Source: CAWKDC01 sp044445605
Lineage (GTDB): Bacteria; Pseudomonadota; Gammaproteobacteria; JABCZS01
Assembly (NCBI GenBank): GCA_044445605.1
Contig: JBIOEA010000003.1
Location: 1-64,000 of the forward strand
Reading direction: 5' to 3'
DNA length: 64,000 bases
The notes below the pieces were generated by a model. The model saw nothing but the letters and a program-made list of their open reading frames with translations. It was not told where the DNA came from and did not search any database. This document shows, one piece after another, positions 42,321 to 50,680 of this stretch (within the stretch, counting starts at the first letter, position 1; each line of letters starts with the position of its first letter). Position numbers and translations under genes: made by a program.

Positions 42321-44126
42321 ATGTTCAGTGCCATCGGCGGATTCTGGTTCAGCTTCTACATCAAGAAGGTCAGAGAACCTTTTTTTGGCTTAACGCCATT
42401 ACAGCAGTATATTGTCGAATATTACGACGACAAAGACAAGGAAGCCAAGGAAGCCAAGGAAGCCAAGGAAGTCAAGGAAGTCAAGGAAGTCAAGGAAGAT
42501 AAAGCAGACAACAAAGACAATCCCCTGTTAACCTACTTCTATTTTTTAACCTATGAAAAAGAAATTTTAGATCGTAAAGGAGAAGCAGAAGGGAAAGCGG
42601 GGTATAACAAGAAGCTTACATACGAAGCATCCAGAACTGCTGTGATGGAAGAGCGTACGATTGAAAACACGACTCATAAAATGCTCGTGCACATGTTGAG
42701 CTTGGTATTCATTGTGACGTTGATGATATCCGCTTCTGCAGTGAGTACTGGAAAGTTGATGGGCATGTGGGGAGAGAGTTTTGGCCCCTATGCTTATTTA
42801 ATGCAAGGTTTCTTTTTTGCAACAGCCGCTGCGGCACAATGGATGATTTACCGTAAAACGGTGCCAAAAGTACTTAAAAAGTTTTTAAGCGATAGCGAGG
42901 GTTGGCATTTTAATAAACTTCGCATTCTTAAAATCACGGACAATAGATTAGAATGTAAAGACGGGACGCCACTAAACTATAGTAGATTGGGTCTTGTTTT
43001 TTTTATGTTTTGCAGTGCACTTCTTGCTGCTTCTCTTGGCATGATTGTGCTCGATACTTCATTTGGCACAGTAGAAGAGGGGAACGTATTTTTATCCATG
43101 CAGGCCATCAGTGCAGTAGCGTCAACTGTCTTCTTTGGAGTCGACAACTTAGGCTGGCTTCTCTGTATCGCTTCTATTGCATGTAATTTCGCTTTATTTG
43201 TCAATGCATCGATCGAGTTTTTATTTGAAAGAGCGAATAAAAAAGAAGCTTTAAACGAAGAAACCGCTGAGAAAGGATGGACGTGGACAAAAGCGGGGGC
43301 AGTCGCAGCGCTGGTATCGCTCGTGGTGCTGAACTTTTTTGGTTTAACCGCAACCGTCATGGCCCAGTCGCAGAGCACCTTGAACGTAGCTGCGGGTGAT
43401 GATGCGGTATCTGCAGATAGTTTGTTCTCGAAGATCTTTATGCCTTCATTCACGTTCATTGCGGGCATTTGTGGTCGCGGTCTTTTTAATATTGACGCGA
43501 TGAAAAATCTCCGATTATTGTTGAGTGAGATGTGGACTTATCGTGCAGATATATGGAATGAAAGCAAGAAGGATGTTAAAGACCATGCAGGGTTGTATAT
43601 GCTTGGAACCGCTTGCGCTGTGGTAGTGGGTGGTGTATTTGGATTAAGTTTTGTGGGTAAAACAGATAGTGTAGCCCTCAATGTTTTTACGAATTCAAAT
43701 AGCATTCTTCCCTTCGTGATCACGCTCGGTGCAGCCATTGTTACTTTTTCTCTTTTTAAGATGGGATGCAATTATAGAGAATCGAATAAACTTCCAGCAG
43801 AAGTGGGGAATAATTCAATATCAAATCAGCCATTACTTCAAGAGCAAAAATCGGTAAAACGTACCTTCACCTTACAAAGCGATTCGGAACGCCGCAGTGG
43901 GCAAGAATTATTCGCAATCTTAGGCAATTCGGTGAGCTCAGGTGCGTTGGCTGCGTCCAGTATTGGTGCATTTTTAATGTATGGCACAAATCAATCGAAT
44001 GAATTAAAAGTAGCATTGACAGTGCTGGCTATGTTTGCCGGTGGCTTGATGTCCATGGGTTCAGCACTCAGTCGCGTCAATGCGGAAGAGACTAAACCCG
44101 TGAACAACACTCGAAACACTCTCTAA
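42321..44126 (+). CDS. Polytopic membrane protein with Lys-Glu repeat segment
   Basis: A 601-residue protein that I cannot place in a family. The cytosolic-looking N-terminus has a charged repeat (residues about 39-62, EAK and EVK units). About ten hydrophobic helices follow in two blocks, roughly residues 135-370 and 410-590, separated by polar loops. The gene is flanked by uppP and converges on the DUF2235 hydrolase, overlapping it by four bases. It has no obvious transporter motif. Confidence 0.6.
   Translation: MFSAIGGFWFSFYIKKVREPFFGLTPLQQYIVEYYDDKDKEAKEAKEAKEVKEVKEVKEDKADNKDNPLLTYFYFLTYEKEILDRKGEAEGKAGYNKKLTYEASRTAVMEERTIENTTHKMLVHMLSLVFIVTLMISASAVSTGKLMGMWGESFGPYAYLMQGFFFATAAAAQWMIYRKTVPKVLKKFLSDSEGWHFNKLRILKITDNRLECKDGTPLNYSRLGLVFFMFCSALLAASLGMIVLDTSFGTVEEGNVFLSMQAISAVASTVFFGVDNLGWLLCIASIACNFALFVNASIEFLFERANKKEALNEETAEKGWTWTKAGAVAALVSLVVLNFFGLTATVMAQSQSTLNVAAGDDAVSADSLFSKIFMPSFTFIAGICGRGLFNIDAMKNLRLLLSEMWTYRADIWNESKKDVKDHAGLYMLGTACAVVVGGVFGLSFVGKTDSVALNVFTNSNSILPFVITLGAAIVTFSLFKMGCNYRESNKLPAEVGNNSISNQPLLQEQKSVKRTFTLQSDSERRSGQELFAILGNSVSSGALAASSIGAFLMYGTNQSNELKVALTVLAMFAGGLMSMGSALSRVNAEETKPVNNTRNTL
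42441..42494 (+). repeat. Six 9-bp tandem repeats in a coding region
   Basis: Three GAAGCCAAG units then three GAAGTCAAG units, coding EAK and EVK. Exact repetition suggests recent slippage-prone expansion; changes of whole units keep the frame. Confidence 0.95.
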
Positions 44127-45661
44127 TGGTTATAGCGCCTGTTTTCCCTCAACAGACCAACTTTCTCTTCATTTTCTTGCTCCTGCTGATTGTCCTCTGT
44201 GCCTAACGGACGCTCCCAAGAAGCTCTATAATTGATAGCATTTCTATTTTCCCGAATTTCCCTCTCTTGATTAATTGCCTTTTCGTTCTCATGCTCCTTC
44301 TGAATGTCTTCTGCACTTAATGGAAGCGTCTCAGGAACTTTGTAGTTGTGTTGATAATTAAATATCAGCACGCGTTTGAGGCTCTTGTGATGTTGTTTCG
44401 CCGGGTCGTTAAATACCTCAACAGCTTTTGTTAAGTTTGAAGGCTCGTAGGGTTTTGTTTCCCACTGTCCATCTGCATTTTGTATCGGCACTTCTTTTGA
44501 AAAGCGATGTATGGCACTCGGATGGATCGTTTCGCCAGGAGAATAGACACCGATTTGGCGTTCGGTTGAGATCGAAATATCTTTCCACCGAATCTTCCCT
44601 TTGGTAAAAGGAACGGGGTCGAACATACTATTGTGTTGATTGCCGAGATAGTTAGCAGGGTATAGTTTCTCTAGCATCGTTTTATCAATGGGCAATCCAC
44701 ATTGCATGGCTTCATTTAGCATCCAATGAAGTGGCACGTTTGATAATAAATTGTGTTCGTTATAACCGCCGCCAACATCCGCATGTACGCCAGCAAACCA
44801 TGCGGTCATCGCACTGCTTTCTATGCTGGGAATTCCTATTGATGGATGGAATTGAGAGCGATGTTCATCAATGGCTAAGGCTTGTCGGACGAATTTTGGT
44901 ACGTTACCGATTTTGCGATCTTTAGGAACGGATTCAGCAATCCATCCCTTGACTGTCTCAAATAAGCCCATAAAGTGAATGAGATGTTTACCGTCGTGGC
45001 AATACTTTTCTTTAAAAGCCTTTGCCTTATGATTTTCATCTGGATGAACGTCGTGCTTGTAGCATGCAAAGCCGTCGGCAATGGCTTGGTGTAAATCATC
45101 GCCGTATTTTTTGCGGAAGGCCGGTGAGTTTACATTGATAAGTCCGATGGTGCGTATCATCGTCGCTAATAATCGCGCTGTATATGAGCCGCGGCTAAAA
45201 CCAAGGCAATATATTTGATCGGCAGGATCAATGACATTGCCATCTTTGTCTTTTGTGCCAGGCTGATAATATTGAGCTAAGAAATGATAAGCTTGCGCCA
45301 CGTTATTAGTGATACCTTCTGCGAATGCAGTTTGATCGATTTCTACCAACGTATCTTTTAGCTTTATAGCAAATTGAAGCGGTCTTACACTCCATTTGAT
45401 GATATTGCCATCCTTATCCAGATGGGGGGAGCCTAAACCCTGATCGTAGTAGCTGAGCAAAAAGGGTTTCAATTCCTGTTGGTTCACAACTGAGTCGAAA
45501 TACATTTGTATTCGCCAACCCTGAGCTTGATTGGTCTTTAACGTTGCGCGAGAATGATAATGTTCACCACCCAGCAAACCCTGTATGTTAGCGATATGCG
45601 TTGGGCGTGTGGCCAAGGAGTCCATAGTACCGTCTAGTGATACAACTATAATTTTAGACAT
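44123..45661 (-). CDS. DUF2235 alpha/beta hydrolase (Tle1-like phospholipase candidate)
   Basis: A 512-residue soluble protein starting MSKIIVVSLDGTMDS. It contains the nucleophile elbow GFSRGSYTAR (Ser about residue 155) and a likely catalytic aspartate in HADVGGGYNEHNL. This is the DUF2235 pattern, which includes the type VI phospholipase effectors Tle1. The ATG at 45661 has GAGG six bases upstream and gives the usual family start. The C-terminus is charged and helical. A T6SS cassette lies 5 kb away, so a T6SS effector is possible, but no adjacent immunity gene of known type is seen; the convergent membrane protein is the only candidate. Confidence 0.8.
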   Translation of the reverse strand: MSKIIVVSLDGTMDSLATRPTHIANIQGLLGGEHYHSRATLKTNQAQGWRIQMYFDSVVNQQELKPFLLSYYDQGLGSPHLDKDGNIIKWSVRPLQFAIKLKDTLVEIDQTAFAEGITNNVAQAYHFLAQYYQPGTKDKDGNVIDPADQIYCLGFSRGSYTARLLATMIRTIGLINVNSPAFRKKYGDDLHQAIADGFACYKHDVHPDENHKAKAFKEKYCHDGKHLIHFMGLFETVKGWIAESVPKDRKIGNVPKFVRQALAIDEHRSQFHPSIGIPSIESSAMTAWFAGVHADVGGGYNEHNLLSNVPLHWMLNEAMQCGLPIDKTMLEKLYPANYLGNQHNSMFDPVPFTKGKIRWKDISISTERQIGVYSPGETIHPSAIHRFSKEVPIQNADGQWETKPYEPSNLTKAVEVFNDPAKQHHKSLKRVLIFNYQHNYKVPETLPLSAEDIQKEHENEKAINQEREIRENRNAINYRASWERPLGTEDNQQEQENEEKVGLLRENRRYNH

Positions 45662-45768
45662 GTCTAACCTCGTGTGTCGTAGTAGGTCAACTAAGTATAG
45701 GACCTCTTGACAGGATTTCAAGTGTGTGAGAGATTGGGGCTTGTTCTTACTATTATAGGGATGACAAC

Positions 45769-46464
45769 ATGCGCTCAATGTTATTGACTTTACTCACTAT
45801 TTTTATTTTTAATTTTTCAGCTTTTGCGGATACAACGGCACCCAGAACGCTGACATTGAGTGCTTCGGCTGAAAAGAAGGTTGCCCCTAATGTTGCTTAT
45901 TTGAGTGTGGCGGTGACCACTCAGGGGCTGGTGGCAAAAGACGCTGCTATCCAAAATGCAACACAAATGAGGGCGGTTGCCGATGCGTTACAGAAGGTAT
46001 TAGGGACGGCGGGCAAGTTCCAAACGGGCTCTTATCAGATTAATCCTTCTTATAAGTATGATGAGGCCACGCGCAAGTCTGTTGTTACGGGTTATGAAGT
46101 GACGAATCAAGTCCGCATTGAAACGGCGAACCTAGAAGGGTTAGGGCTACTGATTGATACGGTGACGAAAGCCGGCGCGAATCAGGTGCAGTCCTTGCAA
46201 TTTGGGCGTACAGACATGGATGCGCTGACAACGGAAGTGACGGTGACGGCGATTCAAAAAGCCAAGGCTGATGCGGCGAAGATGGCGGCAGGTGCTGGCG
46301 TGACATTAGGCAATATCATGGAAATCAATGCCAATGGCAATGGCCCCATACCGGTATATAAAGAGATGCGAATGATGGCCACTGCCGCCGATGCACAGAC
46401 CCCCGTGATTCCGGGTGAAATTTCTGTCACGAGTTCAGTCGCGATGGTGTTTGCGATTCAGTGA
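45769..46464 (+). CDS. SIMPL-domain (DUF541, YggE-like) periplasmic protein
   Basis: A 231-residue protein with a signal peptide (LLTLLTIFIFNFSAFA) and the family pattern RTLTLSASAEKKVAPNVAYLSVAV, then YEVTNQVRIETANLEGLG and ADAAKMAAGAGVTLGNI. Relatives reduce oxidative stress or act in the periplasm by an unclear mechanism. Confidence 0.88.
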   Translation: MRSMLLTLLTIFIFNFSAFADTTAPRTLTLSASAEKKVAPNVAYLSVAVTTQGLVAKDAAIQNATQMRAVADALQKVLGTAGKFQTGSYQINPSYKYDEATRKSVVTGYEVTNQVRIETANLEGLGLLIDTVTKAGANQVQSLQFGRTDMDALTTEVTVTAIQKAKADAAKMAAGAGVTLGNIMEINANGNGPIPVYKEMRMMATAADAQTPVIPGEISVTSSVAMVFAIQ

Positions 46465-46542
46465 CAAATACAGAGATTGCCTATTTACAACTGGGTCATT
46501 TAAGGTAATAATGGCCCACGGGTTTTCATCAAAGGATTCAAT

Positions 46543-47868
46543 ATGCAAAGGATCGCACGTGTCGCAGTAACGATTTTTACGTTGTCAACAACTGCGGCAT
46601 ACGCAACGGGTTTGCGCGTTCCGATTGAAAACGGTCTAGGTACCCCCGGTGTTGCAGCAGGGCCTGCGCTGGCAGAAGATGCCTCGACGGGTATTACCAA
46701 TCCTGCTGGGCTCGTGCGGGTTAACGACCATCCCGAGTTGGTTGTTGCTGTGAATCCTGCGTTTACGTCCACTAATTTTAAGGGAACGGTGGATGTTGAA
46801 CCTAACAATATTGATTTACTCGGCACAACGAACACCGGAAATGCAGACGCTAAGCTCAACGTGCCTCTCCTGGCAATCCATTATTCATATCCTCTTAAGG
46901 ATTGGTTAGTTTATGGTTTTAGCTTAACGAATCCTTTTGGTCAGAGCGTGGATTATCCTGAGAATTCGATCGTTGCCCCGAGAGTCACTGAAGCGACCTT
47001 GATTACCTGGGATATTTCAAACTCATTTGCATTTAAGATCACGAATGATTTTTCGGTGGGTGTCGGGCTTGATGCGATATTATTAGATTTTTCGGCGGAG
47101 AATCTTTACCCTCTTTCATTAAATGACAAACCCTTACCTAGTATTTTTACGCAAAATGAGGCCTCGGGTTGGTCGATGAGTTGGCATGCGGGCGCCTTGT
47201 ATCAATTCAATCACAACCATAGCCGTGTTGGTTTTAACTATCGTCCCCCGGTGACGATGAAAGGCGATGGTAAAAGCTACTCTACATTAGACAAAACAGA
47301 TCCTTCTACTTTTGGGCTAGGTCCCGTTGTTAATAAAGATTTCACGGTTGAATTTGATTTACCACCGATCTACAGTTTAGCGGTTTATCATCAAATTAAG
47401 CCAAACTTAGACATCGCCTTGAGCATGGAATACACTCAATGGTCCTATTTTGACGAAATCAAATTTACGAATGTGGTGAATACCCCAGACTTTAATAGTC
47501 CCCAAGGCTACAAGAATACATTTGGATATGGGGCATCGGCCTTCTACCAATGGACGCAGCAGTTCCGTACCAGTATTGGCTTGAAGTTTGATTACAGCCC
47601 ATTGAATCCAAAATACATCACACCTGACTTCCCTGATTCTGACGTTTGGGTCTTGGGTGTGAGTGGCGCGTATCAATTCAACAAAGTGGTACGTTTAGAA
47701 GTTGGGTACTCCCATTCCTTCTTCCAAGAAGTTGAGATAGATACCTATGATCCTGTCGCGTTCACCACGATCACGGGTACTGGCCACTTATATGGCGACG
47801 TCATCAATACTCAGCTGACAATCAACTTGGCGCCGATAGTCAAGACGTTTGACAATTTCAACGAGTAA
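46543..47868 (+). CDS. FadL/OmpP1/TodX-family outer-membrane transporter
   Basis: A 441-residue outer-membrane barrel with a signal peptide (RVAVTIFTLSTTAAYA) and a mature N-terminus rich in Gly/Ala (GLGTPGVAAGPALAEDASTGITNP), the plug or hatch region of FadL proteins. Repeated amphipathic strands follow. It takes up long-chain fatty acids or other hydrophobic compounds. Substrate unknown. Confidence 0.88.
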   Translation: MQRIARVAVTIFTLSTTAAYATGLRVPIENGLGTPGVAAGPALAEDASTGITNPAGLVRVNDHPELVVAVNPAFTSTNFKGTVDVEPNNIDLLGTTNTGNADAKLNVPLLAIHYSYPLKDWLVYGFSLTNPFGQSVDYPENSIVAPRVTEATLITWDISNSFAFKITNDFSVGVGLDAILLDFSAENLYPLSLNDKPLPSIFTQNEASGWSMSWHAGALYQFNHNHSRVGFNYRPPVTMKGDGKSYSTLDKTDPSTFGLGPVVNKDFTVEFDLPPIYSLAVYHQIKPNLDIALSMEYTQWSYFDEIKFTNVVNTPDFNSPQGYKNTFGYGASAFYQWTQQFRTSIGLKFDYSPLNPKYITPDFPDSDVWVLGVSGAYQFNKVVRLEVGYSHSFFQEVEIDTYDPVAFTTITGTGHLYGDVINTQLTINLAPIVKTFDNFNE

Positions 47869-47914
47869 CCCACCTGTGCTATGATGGGCTTCTTTATTAG
47901 GGGGCCCTATCATC

Positions 47915-48571
47915 ATGGCAATGACCTGGAAAGCGCTTTTAGATCCTGAACATAAACAGCCTTATTATAAGAAGCTGATGGCTTTCTTGGCTGAAGAAGC
48001 TACTGCTGGCTATACACTCTATCCCCCTCGTGATCAAATACTGAATGCTTTCAAGTTAACGCCCTTTGAAGAAACGAAAGTCGTGATATTGGGCCAAGAT
48101 CCTTATATCGGCCCGGGCCAGGCACACGGATTGGCTTTTTCGGTACAAAACACATCGCGATTACCGCCATCCTTGCAAAACATATTCAAAGAGCTTCAGG
48201 CCGATGTGGGCGTGACCCGAGCACCCAACGGTGATTTAACGGGATGGGCGAAACAAGGTGTACTGTTGTTGAACACAGTGCTGACGGTGAGGGCGGGGGA
48301 AGCGCACTCTCATGCCAATCGTGGTTGGGAGATATACACGGATCAAGCGATTCGGTTATTGAGTGAGCATGCGAAAGAGCGAGTGATTTTCTTATTATGG
48401 GGCAACCCTGCGCAGCGCAAAGAATCGTTGATTGATACAAAACGTCATGTTGTCCTGAAAGCAGCGCATCCATCGCCTTTGTCAGCCTATCGCGGCTTTT
48501 TCGGCTGTAAACATTTTTCAAAAGTGAATGAGTTATTGGGCGAGCGCGGCCCGATAGACTGGGGGGCGTAA
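47915..48571 (+). CDS. ung: Uracil-DNA glycosylase
   Basis: A 218-residue family 1 enzyme. It has the water-activating motif GQDPYIGPGQAHGLAFSV, the uracil-binding asparagine in LLLNTVLTVRAG and the minor-groove loop HPSPLSAYRGFFG. It removes uracil from DNA at the start of base-excision repair. Confidence 0.97.
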   Translation: MAMTWKALLDPEHKQPYYKKLMAFLAEEATAGYTLYPPRDQILNAFKLTPFEETKVVILGQDPYIGPGQAHGLAFSVQNTSRLPPSLQNIFKELQADVGVTRAPNGDLTGWAKQGVLLLNTVLTVRAGEAHSHANRGWEIYTDQAIRLLSEHAKERVIFLLWGNPAQRKESLIDTKRHVVLKAAHPSPLSAYRGFFGCKHFSKVNELLGERGPIDWGA

Positions 48572-48578
48572 TGTCATC

Positions 48579-49061
48579 ATGGAAAAATCAAGACGTCAAT
48601 TTTTAAAGGATTTTGCCAAAGGGGCAGCAGCGATTGCCGCTGTGACGATGATCGAGCCAGCCCTGTCAGCCATGCCTGATAACAAGCAAAGTGACTTTAA
48701 TGTATTCATGCAATTTTCGATATTACTCACGGATGAAGAAAACTTAAACAAAGATTTTGGCGAGCTCTGTTGGCGTTACACCCAGCAGCATTCAAAGCCA
48801 GAACATATGCAAGCGATGCACCGTTATGTTGAAGAACAAGAGGCAACAGCACGCGAACAAATGCTGAGCAGTGATCCTGCGCTCAAATCGATCGCTTACC
48901 ACACCTTACTCGTTTGGTACAAAGGGGATGTGATGTCGATCAATCCCACGAAGGATGAAATCAAATTAGCGCATGTTAACGCACTGAAATGGCGAGCCAT
49001 GGGAGTTCCTGCTCGAGGCGTTTGTAATCCAACTTGGAGTCAAGTATGTACGATGTTGTAA
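48579..49061 (+). CDS. Tat-exported small subunit of a GMC dehydrogenase
   Basis: A 160-residue protein with a twin-arginine signal (SRRQFLKDFAKGAAAIAAVT). The mature part is helical and resembles small gamma subunits of FAD-dependent sorbitol or gluconate dehydrogenases. The next gene, overlapping by 16 bp, encodes the flavoprotein that such subunits carry through the Tat system by piggyback. No cytochrome subunit follows. Confidence 0.78.
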   Translation: MEKSRRQFLKDFAKGAAAIAAVTMIEPALSAMPDNKQSDFNVFMQFSILLTDEENLNKDFGELCWRYTQQHSKPEHMQAMHRYVEEQEATAREQMLSSDPALKSIAYHTLLVWYKGDVMSINPTKDEIKLAHVNALKWRAMGVPARGVCNPTWSQVCTML

Positions 49062-50611
49062 TCATTGGCGCAGGTGTTGCAGGTGGATTGATAGCGGATC
49101 AACTCTCACAACGTGGTTTAAAAGTGGTGATACTCGAAGCCGGCCCAAACGAACAAGATCGTACCGCGCTGATGGAAAATTATTTCACTGATCCTACGCA
49201 ATTTTCTGAAATCAGGGGCTACACGCTCCACAAACAAGCTCCTCAGCCTGTGGTCAGTGACATCAACGCCTATTATGATCAAAAAGGCCCAGAAACATTT
49301 TACTCACCTTATAACCGCAGAGTAGGGGGTACCACCTGGAATTGGTTGGGTACTACACCAAGGTTTATTCCAAACGATTTTAAAATCAAGACGCTGTATG
49401 GATATGGGGAAGACTGGCCCATAAGTTATGATGATTTATCCCCTTGGTATGATAAAGCTGAAAAAGAATTGGGGATCCACCATGACTTTCCGCTGAGCTG
49501 CCCAGACAAATGGCTTATTGCGAAGATCAACGATAAAGTGTTTGAGTCTGTGCCAGTGAAGTTTGAATCACTGCCACAGGCGCGCAACCCCAGTCGGTGT
49601 TGTGGAAGTGCCATCTGTATTCCCATTTGTCCTGTGCAGGCAAAATACGATGCAACGATTCATGTGAATAAAGCCGTGAAGCAAGGGGCAACCTTAATTC
49701 CTCAAGCAGTGGTTTTTAAGCTTCATACCCATAAATCAGGTGAGATCACACAAGCCTCTTATTTCGATTGGAATAAAAATGTTCATACGGTGACTGGCAA
49801 GGTATTCGTTTTAGCGGCACATGCGATCGAGTCACCAAGATTATTATTGCAATCAGCCAATGACTATTTCCCGAATGGCTTGGCGAACAAGTCTGATCAG
49901 GTGGGGCGTAACTTGATGGACCATCCCATTCAATTAAGTTATGCGCATGTTTCTGAGAACATTTATACATTTCGTGGTCCGCTGCAAACAAGTGGTTTTT
50001 TTGGTTTTAGGGATGGTGCGTTTCGAAAAGATATTGCTGCATACTACACAGCCTTACAGAATGATGCGGGAAGCTGGCCAAAAGGATCACCGAATAACGA
50101 CGTTGAGCATGCGCTAGACAAAGGGTTGATGGGTAAGGCGTTGAAAAAAAGCCTGAGTGAGTCTATCAATCAATTATTGGTGCTTTGCGGTATGTGTGAA
50201 CAGCTACCGAATCCTGAAAACCGAATTAAATTATCGCGTGATAAGTTTGATTATTATGGATTACCTTGTCCGGAAATTCACTATTCCTATAGTGGGCACG
50301 AAAAGAGGGCGCTTGCGCACATGCGTTCATTGTATGATTTTATTTTTAAAGAAGTGAATGCGACGGAGATTTGCCATGATCCCGTCATTTATTCGTCATC
50401 TCATATTATTGGAACGTTGCGCATGGGCGATGATCCCGCGACGTCAGTGGTGAATAAAGACTGCCAAGCGCATGAGCATGCAAACTTGTATATTGCCGGC
50501 TCTAGCGTATTCCCATCGAGTGGCACGGCAAACCCGACCTTAACCTTAAGCGCACTGGCGCTGCGATTGGCTGACCGTATTGTAGGGGCGAAACATCTTC
50601 CGCCCTCTTAA
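49046..50611 (+). CDS. GMC-family FAD-dependent dehydrogenase
   Basis: A 521-residue flavoprotein. The N-terminus binds ADP of FAD (YDVVIIGAGVAGGLIADQL, then EAG), a cysteine-rich stretch (CCGSAICIPICPVQAKYDA) could hold a cluster or disulfides, and the GMC C-terminal region has SHIIGTLRMGDD and TANPTLTLSALALRLADRIV. It oxidises an alcohol or sugar in the periplasm. No signal peptide of its own is seen, so export with the Tat-tagged partner is inferred. The ATG at 49046 is preferred over the in-frame TTG at 49034. Confidence 0.88.
   Translation: MYDVVIIGAGVAGGLIADQLSQRGLKVVILEAGPNEQDRTALMENYFTDPTQFSEIRGYTLHKQAPQPVVSDINAYYDQKGPETFYSPYNRRVGGTTWNWLGTTPRFIPNDFKIKTLYGYGEDWPISYDDLSPWYDKAEKELGIHHDFPLSCPDKWLIAKINDKVFESVPVKFESLPQARNPSRCCGSAICIPICPVQAKYDATIHVNKAVKQGATLIPQAVVFKLHTHKSGEITQASYFDWNKNVHTVTGKVFVLAAHAIESPRLLLQSANDYFPNGLANKSDQVGRNLMDHPIQLSYAHVSENIYTFRGPLQTSGFFGFRDGAFRKDIAAYYTALQNDAGSWPKGSPNNDVEHALDKGLMGKALKKSLSESINQLLVLCGMCEQLPNPENRIKLSRDKFDYYGLPCPEIHYSYSGHEKRALAHMRSLYDFIFKEVNATEICHDPVIYSSSHIIGTLRMGDDPATSVVNKDCQAHEHANLYIAGSSVFPSSGTANPTLTLSALALRLADRIVGAKHLPPS
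50582..50609 (+). repeat. Dispersed palindrome at the end of the GMC gene
   Basis: GTAGGGGCGAAA and TCCGCCC arms form the last codons of the dehydrogenase, so this copy has extended or replaced the coding end. Same family as 18863, 24331 and 61926. Confidence 0.7.
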
Positions 50612-50680
50612 ATAAATATTGACAAAAACGCCGTCTCGCATTAATCTTTCTCACAATAATAAAAGGCAGGAAGTAGAACA

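Noticed and set aside
44097..44130. Fusion or frameshift between the 601-aa membrane protein and the DUF2235 hydrolase.
   Set aside because: The genes are convergent and simply overlap by four bases; both have normal ends.
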